A DNA stretch of 64,000 bases from Diplonema japonicum (GCA_964019335.1 OZ025659.1:248001-312000), one strand, 5' to 3'; numbered from the stretch's first letter, positions 51,075 to 61,227 are shown. Made by a program: numbers and translations. The notes: generated by a model not told the origin, from the sequence alone.

Positions 51075-51806
51075 TCACGAGGAACTATGGGTACTGCCGA
51101 TTTCGATAAGGCTCGTGGAAGGTGCGTCGATCTTCCGCCGCTTGGACATGAGAAGGGGTTTTTCAATCTGCGGGTTGGGTTTGGTGGGGGAACAGTAGAG
51201 GACCCCTATTACGGAATCTGGCTCGGAGGAGAAAACGACGGATTTTCGAGGCGATGAATTCATCGACAGCACGAAGGACCGCACGCAACCTGGCTGAGAA
51301 TCTAACGAATTCCTGATCTTATCTATCTGTCTCGAAAGAATCTTGGAGAAGGCCACCTGCTCGGCGGGTGTCGCTATACACCTGCGAACATTATTGACAT
51401 CGACATTTTGAAGCACAACTCCATTGGGAAGAGATATGTTTACCTCACTAGACGACCATATTGCAGATAGAACCCCTTCAGCCCACCCGCATGTGGTGCG
51501 GTACTGCAGCGAGCACCCTACTGTGAAAGGGGTTGGGAGTAGTTTGCTCTTCAATATCTGTTCCTTTTTCGTCCCTTTGAACATCCCTACCAAGCACCTT
51601 ACACAGTCTTCCAGTCGCTGGTTTGCTAGGCCTGACGGTCTTCTTCCCCACTCGTAAAGTTCTATCCCAAAATACTCTTCATCGCCAGATTCGTAGCCTG
51701 ATACTTCCAACGCACCTGAAGAGGCGTTGTTCTCTATCAGGTTGACCTGGTCTTCTTCCTCTGCCGTGCACATGAACATCTGCTCTAACTCATCTGCAGA
51801 TAACAT
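51075..51806 (-). CDS. Unknown protein, possible Tudor/Agenet-like domain
   Basis: 243 residues from ATG 51806. The N-terminal ~60 residues are acidic (MLSADELEQMF, YESGDEEYFGIEL). A central strand-rich part around residues 100-155, with TPFTVGCSLQYRTTCGWAEG and later NISLPNGVVL and NVRRCI, has the small beta-barrel look of Tudor/Agenet/SH3 domains. The C-terminus is Ser/Lys-rich with SKRRKID, a possible nuclear signal. The stop lies only about 28 bp from the end of the transposon remnant, so the last exon or 3' UTR may have been cut back by that insertion. There is no signal peptide or TM segment. The assignment is tentative. Confidence 0.65.
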   Translation of the reverse strand: MLSADELEQMFMCTAEEEDQVNLIENNASSGALEVSGYESGDEEYFGIELYEWGRRPSGLANQRLEDCVRCLVGMFKGTKKEQILKSKLLPTPFTVGCSLQYRTTCGWAEGVLSAIWSSSEVNISLPNGVVLQNVDVNNVRRCIATPAEQVAFSKILSRQIDKIRNSLDSQPGCVRSFVLSMNSSPRKSVVFSSEPDSVIGVLYCSPTKPNPQIEKPLLMSKRRKIDAPSTSLIEIGSTHSSS

Positions 51807-52381
51807 ATTGTTCGCCTTTCTTTCACTTTTTTTTCCTTTTTTTTTTTTCAATTTGGGATAATAGAGAAAATTGTCGGAGAAATAAAAAGAAGGCAAAGGG
51901 AAGAAAACAAGGGGAAAAAAAAAAATTTTTTTCCCGGTTCAACAACACTCCTTCTTTTATAATCATCGCGGGAAAAAAAAGTGGGGGGGGAAGAGAAAAG
52001 AAGAAAAAAAAACAAGAAAATAAGATTACAGTTAATGTAGGAAATGTCGGTCGGGGTGAAAGGAGACAAAAGAAGAGAAAAAAAAATCGATAAAAGTTTC
52101 AGTCTGCAGGGGTGCTCACTGTATGAAAAAAAGAAATAATGTGCACGAACAGCAACAAGGAGAAAGTGGAGAACTAAGTGTTCAGTGCAAAAAAAAGGGG
52201 TCTCTTACCTTTTACCCCAACGAAAGAAAGGCGTACGTGAGTCTCGCTTTTGTTTATATGGTCAATAATTGGTGGAAAAGTAAATACAGTCCCTCCAAAG
52301 CCCTCGGGGTCTGTGTGCCATGCTGGGTTGGCGCAAAGCTGCAGAATTGCAGTGCAGTGTGCAGCCAGACACTTTTTAAAC

Positions 52382-52426
<45 letters not shown>

Positions 52427-52619
52427 TCATAATTGTGCATCATTCACCTCTTTTTAAGAGCCTGCGTAGAGCATAATTAAGAAAGAAAAAAAAATGCGTG
52501 ATTGGGGGAAAAAAAAAAAAAAAAAAAAACGTGGTTAAAAAAAAAAAAAAAAACCATTCTGCTTACAGAATGCAAAAAAAAAGGGGGGGTGGGAAGGTTA
52601 GCGGGCAATTTTATTCTTC
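51807..52619. other. Intergenic, homopolymer-rich
   Basis: No gene seen. It includes a 40-T run at 52384-52423, A-runs at 52508-52560 and a G-run. Short ORFs here are Phe or Lys runs. Confidence 0.5.
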
Positions 52620-54068
52620 TTATTTTTTCACGTTGATGGCGTTGTCCGCCTGCTCGGCGATGAGCGTCTCTTGTTTGCTCTTCTTTTCGACTGCCTTCTT
52701 GGCTGTTTCCTTTCTAGGAGGGCGCCATTTAAATCTGCGAATCTCTGATTTCAACGCCTTCTTGACATCCTTCCCACGCAATTTCTGTGTTCTGTGCAGC
52801 CTAACATGATACAAAACCCATGCCACCAAGAAAGTCGGCAACACAACAAATCGTTCGAACTCTGCAGGCTCGTGCACCCAGTCGGGGATCATCCTGCTCA
52901 ATTCTGACTCTTCTCCCGCCTCGTTATCTTCTTTGTTGTTGTTCGCCAATTTCTTCGCCTTTGCTTTTTCCTTCTCCTCAAGCCACACCTTCATGAGCGC
53001 AAAGTAAACTGCAAGCAATCCAAGAAAACCAAATGTAACATCCATATATCTATCGAAAGCTGTCAGGTAAGCAACCTTCGGAAGTTTATCGGCAACGGAG
53101 AATTTGAAGGCGATTAGTGCCAACAGCAATGAGAAGGTTGCGGAGAGCCTCTCGCAGAACTGTACGGGGTGTGACGCGAAGGCGCAGAAGGCAAGGCTTG
53201 CGATGAAGCACATGACGTTCATCATGTTGTCGTAAAACTCCGCCTTTCTCAAGATGGGTATCTCGAGCGTAACACCTTGCTTCCTGCAGGGCGCCTTTGA
53301 TATCTTCTCAGACTGCGTCCACGAGTTGATAGTGGGGCTGAACAGCCTCCATTCAGCAGCAGCAGCACGAAGCGGGAGAATAGCTGCCGGATCCTTCCCC
53401 GACTCGTCCGTGGGAAGCGGGATGACAAATCTCCCATAATCCGCGGTGCGAGGGTCACCGTTCGCCGAGAACCACAACACAACATCAATGGTCTGGTAGT
53501 CGAACGGGAAGTGATACAGGTTAAACTCAACCTCAATGTCCGCCTTCCACTCGTAGGTGGCGTACACCAGACCAATAGGATCGTTGGCGTTGGTTGCATG
53601 AAACACAGACGTTGGTTCCTTCACCTCTAATGTGACTGCAGACGACATGCGTGGGAAAGCGGGCAAGCTCACATCCTCTGCAGCAAGCTCTGCACCGCGT
53701 GGGACCTCTTCCAGGTCTTCCTCGTGCCATTTCATCATGAGATACCCCTCCAGCCGTGCGATTTGGTTGAGTTCGTCTATTTCGGATACTCGCAAGACAA
53801 GAGGTTGCACACCCACAGCATGGGGTAAGGTCTTCAAGCCGCCTAGTGTCCTGATGTCCCTGCTCATGTGTTTCATTGCCTTCGAACCTGTTAAGGTTTC
53901 TGCCGTCTCGGAAAACCTGCCGAAGTACTTCTCTCTCAAGGAAGAGAGTTCTTTGTGGGCATCCGTCTGCCACATCTCCTCAAGCTTCCCTGGGGTGCTG
54001 TCGTGCCGTTTCTGAAGCTTTGTTACACACTGCCGTATGCTCCTGGCGTTTGGGAAAAGCCCGTGCAT
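52620..54068 (-). CDS. Pentameric ligand-gated ion channel (Cys-loop superfamily) subunit
   Basis: 482 residues, no intron. The extracellular beta-domain ends in the family hallmark FNLYHFPFDYQTIDVVLWF (Pro-loop). The flanking Cys pair of animal Cys-loop receptors is absent, as in prokaryotic and other protist members. Four TM segments follow: M1 (NMMNVMCFIASLAFCAF), M2 (LSATFSLLLALIAFKFSVAD, pore-lining), M3 (YLTAFDRYMDVTFGFLGLLA) and, after a highly charged cytoplasmic loop of about 60 residues rich in Lys/Glu, M4 (RFVVLPTFLVAWVLYHVRL). LPKVAYLT between M2 and M3 is the usual gating linker. Residues 1-75 are helical and charged rather than a signal peptide, so targeting is unclear. Ligand and ion selectivity cannot be told. 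Confidence 0.85.
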   Translation of the reverse strand: MHGLFPNARSIRQCVTKLQKRHDSTPGKLEEMWQTDAHKELSSLREKYFGRFSETAETLTGSKAMKHMSRDIRTLGGLKTLPHAVGVQPLVLRVSEIDELNQIARLEGYLMMKWHEEDLEEVPRGAELAAEDVSLPAFPRMSSAVTLEVKEPTSVFHATNANDPIGLVYATYEWKADIEVEFNLYHFPFDYQTIDVVLWFSANGDPRTADYGRFVIPLPTDESGKDPAAILPLRAAAAEWRLFSPTINSWTQSEKISKAPCRKQGVTLEIPILRKAEFYDNMMNVMCFIASLAFCAFASHPVQFCERLSATFSLLLALIAFKFSVADKLPKVAYLTAFDRYMDVTFGFLGLLAVYFALMKVWLEEKEKAKAKKLANNNKEDNEAGEESELSRMIPDWVHEPAEFERFVVLPTFLVAWVLYHVRLHRTQKLRGKDVKKALKSEIRRFKWRPPRKETAKKAVEKKSKQETLIAEQADNAINVKK

Positions 54069-54320
54069 TTTCTTTTTTTTTTTTGTTTTCCCTTCTTTTT
54101 CTTTTTTTTTTTATACGTTTTATTTTCTTCCCCCTTCCTCTTCCAAAACACCTATGATTGAATTGAAGTGAAAAAAAAAAGAGACCATCAAGAATGTCTA
54201 CATGCAATTTACTTGAACACAACAATAGGGGGGGGGGGGGAGCAAAAGCACCAAATGGCATCGGAGAGTGTCAACTTTAAAAAAAAAAAACATGAGGAAA
54301 TCTGTGACCATGGGACAGTT

Positions 54321-54352
<32 letters not shown>

Positions 54353-54817
54353 TTGAAAATGGGGGAGGGTAAGGGTAATACAAGTAGGTCATGGGGGAGT
54401 ATTTTTTTTCTCGTCTATTTTTTTCTTCTTCTTTCACCCACCACCTGCTACAAAGGCCATAACGTGTTGTCTCCAGAAAAAAAAAAAAAAAAAATCACGA
54501 AAAGAAAACTATGAAATGAAAAGGAATTTGTCTTAACTACGGGGGTAGGGAAAAGGGAACACCCAAACGAATGGGGGCATGTGTACCTAAAGGAGCATTT
54601 CTATGGCTGAACCCAAAAAGAGGAAAAAAAAGGGGGGTAACACTGTAAGCCCTGTTAGTAGCTACCATGCAGTGGTATGTTGTAGACCACATCCAGCGGC
54701 CTCTCCCATTGCTTTCTACCGTCGAGGTGTTTATAATACAAGTCGCCCTGCGGGCTTTCAACCAACCGCCAGCCTGGCGCAAGTGGATCAGCCATGGCTG
54801 TGTGATTTATTTTAATT
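54069..54817. other. Intergenic, homopolymer-rich
   Basis: No gene seen. It has T- and A-runs (54321-54354, 54478-54494), a 14-G run near 54228-54241, and about 250 bp of unique sequence at 54540-54810 with no convincing frame. Confidence 0.5.
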
Positions 54818-56935
54818 TTATTTTTCTTCTTCATGTAAAGTCATACAATCAGGAGGTTCCGGTCCGTATTTCTGAGCCAAGGTATAGAATAGCTGTTCCT
54901 CGTGTCCTTTATATTCCTGTGTGTGTGTAAGTAACGTTTCTAAGCCACATACATGCAGAGTGGGCACCACGCTTGGCAGCTTCGATGGATTGTAGTGGTT
55001 GTAGAAGTTAACCAACCTCTGCCTGTACCACGGGTCAATCCCATGGCCCAGAGAAGGGGAGGGTGACGCTGAGTGCGGAGGAGATGGAGCTACGACTGGT
55101 TGCTGCGAGAACTGCAGAGCAGGGCTCCCATCTGGTCTCTTGTACGTAGTCCAACCTGTGCCGTGCAGGTCCCATTTGTTCTTGAAGTACACCCACGTCC
55201 GTTCCCCTGGGTTCGGGTTCTCCCCCCTTAACGAAAAGCCCTTGCACTCTGGGTATCTCTTCGCCACCTCTAGCGCCTCCTCCACTGTCATCAGTCTTGG
55301 CGACCCCAAGATGTCCCCGCCTGTGCTGATGTACCCTACGTAGCTAGCCCACTGCCCCAACACGGGCTGGTCGCTGGTCGAGGTGAAGTGTTGATCAGAG
55401 TACGGCACTATGCCCGATGAGTTGGCAGGGCTGTGCGCCCGTGTAGTGGAGTACAGAGTGTTCACATCGATGTTCGGTGGACACGACGGGAGGAAGGCCA
55501 CCTCAGGGTCTATCCTGGCATCGGACTCGCACATAATGGTGAAGTTGGGCCCCGTGGAGGGGTGGTTCTCATGCAGTTTTCTCATCAACGTAGCGATGGA
55601 GGGCGGTGCAGGGACAAGAACATCGTCAGGCTGTTCTTTGAAGATTTGCTGTGCAATGTTCTGCAGAGGTGCAGCGCGTGTGGTAGGAACCCCGAACGCC
55701 TGGAGCTCTGCCTGCAGGTCGGGCAGTGTCTTCTCACCCCACGCAGCGAAGTCGCTAGACACATAGCCGCCGTCGTTGATGACGGGGTCCAGGAGCCCTG
55801 AGAACCTTGCGTTCACCCTTTTCAGGAAGAGCCGCCCTGCCTCGTCCAGAGGTGTCTCGGACTGTCCTCGCATTTGCGCCAGTGAAGTGGTTAGTGCCTT
55901 GCACATGGCCCCCTCAACCATGGCGTCCAGAGACGAGGCCGATAGCACCACCACACCAGACTGGGTTCCGGCAGACGGCGGTGCGAAGTTTGCCAGATCC
56001 GTTTCGGGAAACGTGTGCCTGAAGGGCAGCAGTGGCTGATGGCTGCTGGGGCTTACCGATCCACCGCCAGGCGTGTCCAGTACCCATATGACCCTGCACC
56101 CCTGTGGAATGCTTCTGCACAACCTGCTCAATATGTCTTTACCCGGAATCACACCCACGTCCTTGTGGTCAGCAGGGCACACGCTTACGGTGCCGTTTTC
56201 TTCTCTCCTTAACCGTCCTGCAAAATACAGGATAAGGCCGTCCTGCGGCTGCGCCCCTGTGACGAGCCAGTTGATGGAGTCTTCGATGTTGCGTTTCGTG
56301 GGCATGGTGTCGATGGACCCGTCGTCGGCGATCACGCGCACGTGTCCCTCGAAGCCTTCTGTCTTGAGGGAGTCGGCCAGTGTGCGGACGCAGGACACGG
56401 ACTGTGTGAGGGAGACGTTCTCTTGTCCAACATAGTTGATGCCGATAAGAAGGGCTTTGCCTTGTACACCTCGGAGGACAGGTTCGGGCTCTTCCTCAGG
56501 GGGGGCATCCTGATCGGGAGACATTGGAGGAGGAGGGGGGGATGCTTCGGGGCTGGCCTCAGCCTCTTCAGGAGGCGGGGGCGGGGGTGTCCCTGGAGGG
56601 CCTAAGGTTGTTGTGATAGTCAGGAAGCACCCTTTGCCGCCTTCGTTTAGCTTAACAGGCAGCTCGTGCGTCATCTCTCCATCCCCAGGGGTCACCTCGC
56701 AGGACCCCATAGTTGTGTCGTCCGTAACCTTGTCTTTCTCGATAATCGTCATTGTCAGCATGCTCCCTTCTGCTTGGAACACCACCACTTCGTTCCATTC
56801 TGGGTTCTCCCCGCTCACTACATTCGTCGTCTGCGTCTCTCCACCATACTCAAGCTTCACACAGAAGTCCCCATGGCCCTTGAAGTCCGCTTTTGGCAGC
56901 TTCACTGCCTTAATCACATTTACAGTCACTGACAT
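54818..56935 (-). CDS. C2 domain + catalytically dead metacaspase-like protein
   Basis: 705 residues, no intron. A C2 domain fills residues about 1-110 (SVTVNVIKAVKLPKADFKG, NPEWNEVVVF). After a Pro-rich linker, residues about 155-340 show the caspase/metacaspase fold: KALLIGINYVG, then LILYFAGR where active enzymes have YSGHG, then VIWVLDTPGG where they have DSCHSG. Both catalytic His and Cys are missing, so it should be a pseudoenzyme. Loss of the dyad in one metacaspase is known from trypanosomes (MCA4-type). The C-terminal third has an unrecognised compact region (about 555-630; YPECKGFSLRG, ERTWVYFKNKW, TGWTTYKRP). The C2 domain suggests Ca2+/phospholipid-dependent membrane recruitment. 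Confidence 0.83.
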   Translation of the reverse strand: MSVTVNVIKAVKLPKADFKGHGDFCVKLEYGGETQTTNVVSGENPEWNEVVVFQAEGSMLTMTIIEKDKVTDDTTMGSCEVTPGDGEMTHELPVKLNEGGKGCFLTITTTLGPPGTPPPPPPEEAEASPEASPPPPPMSPDQDAPPEEEPEPVLRGVQGKALLIGINYVGQENVSLTQSVSCVRTLADSLKTEGFEGHVRVIADDGSIDTMPTKRNIEDSINWLVTGAQPQDGLILYFAGRLRREENGTVSVCPADHKDVGVIPGKDILSRLCRSIPQGCRVIWVLDTPGGGSVSPSSHQPLLPFRHTFPETDLANFAPPSAGTQSGVVVLSASSLDAMVEGAMCKALTTSLAQMRGQSETPLDEAGRLFLKRVNARFSGLLDPVINDGGYVSSDFAAWGEKTLPDLQAELQAFGVPTTRAAPLQNIAQQIFKEQPDDVLVPAPPSIATLMRKLHENHPSTGPNFTIMCESDARIDPEVAFLPSCPPNIDVNTLYSTTRAHSPANSSGIVPYSDQHFTSTSDQPVLGQWASYVGYISTGGDILGSPRLMTVEEALEVAKRYPECKGFSLRGENPNPGERTWVYFKNKWDLHGTGWTTYKRPDGSPALQFSQQPVVAPSPPHSASPSPSLGHGIDPWYRQRLVNFYNHYNPSKLPSVVPTLHVCGLETLLTHTQEYKGHEEQLFYTLAQKYGPEPPDCMTLHEEEK

Positions 56936-57482
56936 GGCTGTCTAGCTTGCTCGGTTGGTACACAAGTTTATTTCAGGATTCCAGGTGCATTTTCTTTTGT
57001 AGGGCACCCAATACTTCTTGGTGGTGTGATCGCGATTTTACTCAAAAGAAAAGGAAACAGGAGCATCAACGAACAATTAAATCTTCACAAGGGAAAAAAG
57101 GGAAAAGTAGAAGAAGAAAAGAAAGGGGGGGTGAAAAATGCTGGGACAAAGGGTGCAGGACGTACACTTTGCCACATTTGCAAGTCAGAATGGGGTGTGG
57201 GTGGGTGGGACAACGATACCGTTGGCATTCCTCACGAGGCAAAAACGGGTAAAGAGAAACTACTATGGCACAAGAGAGTGATTGTAAAAACTCCACCGAC
57301 CCTGCAAAAAAACGTCGATGGGAGGGGGAAATTGCAGGGAAGAGCTGCAACAAAGGTGTGGAGACGATAACGAGGCAGCTGGAAGGGGAACAAGCACAGA
57401 GACTCGAACAGGCAGGTAAGCCTAAAGTGAAACAAAAAAAACGAAAAAAATAAACACTATTTTTTTGAAGCCTGCCCCCATA
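56936..57482. other. Intergenic between C2-metacaspase and AMPK-gamma-like genes
   Basis: On the minus strand a long pyrimidine tract (about 57140-57090) sits 150-200 nt upstream of the C2-metacaspase ATG and is its likely splice-acceptor region. A plus-strand open frame with CHIC and further Cys (57026-57453) was considered and not accepted. Confidence 0.5.
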
Positions 57483-58705
57483 TTAAATGCCTTCTTCAAG
57501 CAACCAACTAAACACATGCGTCACGCTGATATAACCGCAGACGCTGTCATTCTCATCAACAGCAACAAGAACGTGTACCTGTATTGTGGAATTTGTTAAA
57601 TATGTCACATCCACACACCCCCGAGGATCCAAGATGCCTCATCACCTCGCAAAGCGTATCATCTGGCGAGAAGGCGAACACGGCGTGTCTCGGCCTCGTG
57701 GCAATGGCGGAGGCAAGGCTCAACTCGGTGTCGTAGGTGCCGTCCTGCTCGATGAACATGACGTCGGAACGTGTAAAGACATCTAGGCACCGCCTCTGCG
57801 AGTCGACAATAGGGAGGCAGTGCACCTTCTTCTGCATCAGGGACGACAGAACCTCGTGCACCTTAGTCTCTAGCGTGCAGGTCGGTGTGTTGTTGTCGTA
57901 GCACCCTATCCCCAAGTCCTTCACTCCATAGCTCAACAGTTGCATCCAGTCGCTGTCTGACTCCAGATTGTGCAGTTTTTGTAGAACCACATTCAGCATT
58001 GTTGTATATGTGAGTACTGATATGACCTCCCCTGCTTGCGACACTACGGGTATTCTTTTTATCCTGTTTGTGTACAGTGCCTTCAGGACTTCGCCCAGAT
58101 CCTTGTCGAGCCGTATGTAGATAAGCTCTTTCTTGTTGGTTCTGCTGTCGCGCTGCATCCTCTCGTCGTCCCTCCACAGTCTGATTGATCTATTTTGCAG
58201 TTCGATGATGGATTCTCCGGATTCGCGGGTTCTGAGGAGGATTGTGATGTAGTCGGTGACAGTCATCATCCCAGCGTGTGTGTTTGTCATGGGGTCCCAG
58301 AGGATCCCGCAGGGGACTTTGTTCTCGAGGGCGGAAACGAAGGCTGTCCGCAAAGGGAGGTTGATGTCCACGATCACGATCTGAGTGGAGGAGAGCATTG
58401 CGTCGTAGCACGTCTTTGTCTTGAAGAACCGCAGCATCTCTTCTGCAAGCTTTGTCTTCACCGTCTTCACCTCTTGCGCCCCGCCCAGCGTCCTTCGCTC
58501 CTTCCTCACTGGCTTCGCGTACTTCAGTTCTATCGATTCATAGTTAATGTTCACTGTTTCCTGCAACTCAAGGCTCCGAAGGTACGACCCTCCACCAAGC
58601 GAGAATGCCCCAGATGCCTTTTTTTTTATCGTTGTTTGGATTTGGTTGTTTTTTTTTTTTTTATTTCACTCTTCAGAAATTACTTCACGCACTGGGGGGC
58701 CCATT
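57483..58705 (-). CDS. AMPK gamma (SNF4)-like CBS-domain protein, 5' end uncertain
   Basis: Regulatory subunit of AMP-activated/SNF1 kinase, which senses AMP/ATP through CBS repeats. Recognisable are FFKTKTCYDAMLSST, then GILWDPMTNTHAGMMTVTDYITILL (CBS1), IKRIPVVSQAGEVISVLTY (CBS2), KKVHCLPIVDSQRRCLDVFTRSD (CBS3) and a CBS4 completed by the last exon (HVLVAVDENDSVCGYISVTH). The last intron is 57618-57579 (40 nt). The main exon stays open upstream to 58617 with no ATG in that part. A tiny first exon (58705-58685, MGPPVRE) with GTAATT donor and an intron 58684-58618 joins in phase 0, giving 371 residues. That exon lies inside a repeat element, so the true start may be elsewhere. Confidence 0.78.
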
Positions 58706-58780
58706 ACTTCACGCTAAATCTCATTACTTCACGCTAAATCTCATTACTTCACGCTAAATCTCATTACTTCACGGTGAAAT
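58703..58780. repeat. 20-bp tandem repeat, 3 full copies plus a partial
   Basis: The unit CATTACTTCACGCTAAATCT starts at 58703, 58723 and 58743, with a partial copy from 58763 that diverges into CACGGTGAAATAATGG. The same words occur inverted 20-30 bp further on. Confidence 0.85.
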
Positions 58781-58837
58781 AATGGCCTGTTTTCCGTGAA
58801 GTAATAGGGGGTTTCCGTTAAATAATATGCCTCGGTA

Positions 58838-59003
58838 GGCCAATTTTTGCCTCGGTTCGGTTCCCAGTGGGGCTACTTTTTCCTCTCAGTTTGCTATTTC
58901 CCCCCAGGTTCAGCTCAATTGGCCAACTTTTGCCTCGGCTCAGTTCCAAGTTGGACTACTTTTTCCTCCCAATTTGCCCACTTTTGGCTAGGCCTTGTTC
59001 CCA
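58838..59003. repeat. 83-bp imperfect tandem repeat, 2 copies
   Basis: The unit begins GGCCAAYTTTTGCCTCGG at 58838 and again at 58921. Both contain GTTCC-AGT and CTACTTTTTCCTC at matching offsets. Confidence 0.7.
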
Positions 59004-59303
59004 GTTTCTGGGGGTAACTCTTCTGTGGGTAAGGGTAACTTAGTCAGCTTACCCAAGCTCCCCAAATGACTTCAAAATACCGAAGCAGCAGAAAAAAAGG
59101 AGCCAGCGGCCGTGCCAGGTATGGGAAGGCCTGATTAGAGATGGTGACAGTGGCAATGCAGCGACAGCGGCAGCTCTTAGTCAACAAAAGGAGGGAAAAC
59201 AACTTGTATTGTAACCTTTGTAACCCCTCTCTTGTTGTACCCCTTGTCACCCTGTTGTGCCCCTCGTGGTGAAGTAATTTCTGAGTGTCGTGAAATAAAA
59301 CCA

Positions 59304-60126
59304 CTTACCTACCGCCAAGTAATGCTTTACCGACCTCGAGGTAACGGTAAAGTCATTACTTGTTGGCAGTAAATAGCTATTCTTTTTTTTCTTTACCTGT
59401 TCCACCCCCAGACTGTTTTCCGTACCCCCGATTGCTATGGGGACTGTGTGCCTGTGAGTATTTGTTTTTTTCCCCTTCCACTCATTATGTAAATGTCAAT
59501 CTCATACCCTTCCATGGTTTTTTTTTTTTTTCTCTTCTTTTTTTACCCCCCTTTTTTTTTGTCCTTTTTTTTTGCAAGGTGTTGGTGAATAAGAAGAGAG
59601 AAAGGAAAAATATAAAAAAATATTTCTTAAAAAAAAAAATAATAAAACAGGAGCACAGCCTTGTGATCCTCCAGGCGAAACATGTTATATCGAAGAAAGA
59701 GAAAGGGAAGGGTCACCATCGACAGTAACAAGGCTTAAGCTATCATAATTCTTGTTTTTTTGTAATATTCTTTTGTTTTTTTTTTTTTTTTTGTTACCGC
59801 GATCACAGGAGCAAAGTTATTTCTTTTTTAGGGAGAAGATAAAAAGAGGGGAGGGAGAAAAAAGAAGGGGGGGGGGGGAAACGTTAATGAGGCTGGAGGA
59901 AGAGGGTTTGCTTTGCTATTTTTTTTATAAAACATCGTACATCCCACAAGAAAAAAGAGGGGGGGAAACCCCCCCGAACATTTAAAACAAAAAAAAAGAG
60001 TCTTGAAAATCCACATTATATCTAATGTAAAGTACGCGAGATTTTCTTTCCAAATAAATTTCCCTTCCCCCCATCCGGGTTTTGCAAACACTTTGTTCTT
60101 TTCTTTTCTTTTTTTTTTAAAAAAAA
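59304..60126. other. Intergenic downstream of the aldo-keto reductase gene
   Basis: No gene seen. It has T-runs, a 12-G run near 59867-59879, and AT-rich sequence that should include the 3' UTR of the gene at 60127-61227. Confidence 0.45.
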
Positions 60127-61227
60127 CTACGCACTGGAAGCAGTAGTAGTGGCGAGGGGGGCCTTCCCAGGTTTAAAACCGTTCTGGAGAGCATCCTTGA
60201 AGGGGTAGTCAGGGTGCATGGAGGTGTCCTCCCACAGAAGGAATTGCCAGCCGATATTCATTTCGGAGATCTTATTCAAATCATCGTTGTCCAACTCAAA
60301 GTCCCACACCTCCCCATTTGACACGACCCTCTCATGTGTGATGGACTTGGGAACAGCAGACACTTTGCGTTGAATGTGCCACCTGACAACTACCTGTGCG
60401 GGGGTTCTGCCGTGCTTGGCAGCGATGGCACCAATGGTGGGGTTCCCAAGGACTGGCGTGGGGTCGGTGTTTTTCTTGTAACACGATGGTCTGTCTGCAG
60501 ACCCCAATGGCGAGAACGCCTGCACGACCACATCGTTGTGTTGGCAGAAATCGACAAAATCCTTCTGCTGGAAGTAAGGGTGGATCTCGTTCTGCACCAC
60601 GCAGAGCGGGTGCTTCTTTGCTTCATTGATGCACTCTTGCACCTGCTGTTTGTTGAAATTGGACACTCCAAGGGACCTCACCCACCCCAAATCCACCATC
60701 TCCTCCATCGCATGGTACGTTTCGATGTAATGCGACTCGTTATCGCTGCAGTACAGACCGTCCTTGTCAAGCGGGAACATCCAAATACCGCCTTCAGGCC
60801 TTTCGTCGGTGTAAAGACCGGGGAAAGCGCCGGATTTTCTGATACCAGGGAGAGCGCCCGTGGGGTGGGAGGGGCAGGCTTGCGGCCAGTGGATGATGAA
60901 GCTGTCGACGTAGTCCATCTGAAGGTCCTCGAGTGTCTTCTTGATGTCGATGAAGGCGTTCTCGCGCCTGTGGTTCCCGTTCCACAGCTTGCTCTGGATG
61001 AAGAGATCCTCCCTCTTCACCTCGTTATTGTCGATGAGCTCCTTGATGGCAGAACCTATCTCATGCTCGTTGTTGTAGTCGTTTGCAGTGTCGATCATCC
61101 TGTACCCAGACCTGATGGCAGACTTTACCGCCTCGCCTGTTTTGCCATGCGGTGACTTCCAGGTACCAAGCCCCACAAGGGGGTAAAGGAGACCGTTGGC
61201 CATCGGCACACATCTGCTCGGGTTCAT
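60127..61227 (-). CDS. Aldo-keto reductase
   Basis: NADPH-dependent (beta/alpha)8-barrel reductase, 366 residues from ATG 61227, slightly longer than the usual ~320. The catalytic tetrad is visible: Asp and Tyr in DTANDYNNE, Lys in IQSKLWNG, His in SFIIHWPQ. Cofactor-side motifs SLGVSNFN, VQNEIHPY and SAVPKSITHERV are intact. An insertion of about 30 residues after the His loop (GALPGIRKSG to GIWMFPLD) lengthens it, and the C-terminus carries an Ala/Thr-rich extension. The substrate cannot be deduced. The upstream reading frame to 61341 is Phe/Lys homopolymer and excluded. Confidence 0.92.
   Translation of the reverse strand: MNPSRCVPMANGLLYPLVGLGTWKSPHGKTGEAVKSAIRSGYRMIDTANDYNNEHEIGSAIKELIDNNEVKREDLFIQSKLWNGNHRRENAFIDIKKTLEDLQMDYVDSFIIHWPQACPSHPTGALPGIRKSGAFPGLYTDERPEGGIWMFPLDKDGLYCSDNESHYIETYHAMEEMVDLGWVRSLGVSNFNKQQVQECINEAKKHPLCVVQNEIHPYFQQKDFVDFCQHNDVVVQAFSPLGSADRPSCYKKNTDPTPVLGNPTIGAIAAKHGRTPAQVVVRWHIQRKVSAVPKSITHERVVSNGEVWDFELDNDDLNKISEMNIGWQFLLWEDTSMHPDYPFKDALQNGFKPGKAPLATTTASSA

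Larger units (their letters stand above)
58659..59303. mobile_element. MITE-like element with TIRs and internal tandem repeats
   Basis: The left end TTTTATTTCAC...TCAGAAATTACTTCAC (58659-58692) is the inverted copy of the right end GTGAAGTAATTTCTGAGTGTCGTGAAATAAAA (59269-59300). Inside are a 20-bp tandem repeat, an 83-bp repeat and an internal inverted GTGAAGTAAT. There is no ORF. It overlaps the proposed first exon and intron of the AMPK-gamma-like gene. Confidence 0.55.

Noticed and set aside
57026-57453. Plus-strand frames with TLCHICKSEWGV and a Lys-rich end
   Set aside because: They would need a 26-nt intron or a frameshift to join, lie opposite to every other gene, and overlap the pyrimidine tract that serves the C2-metacaspase gene.
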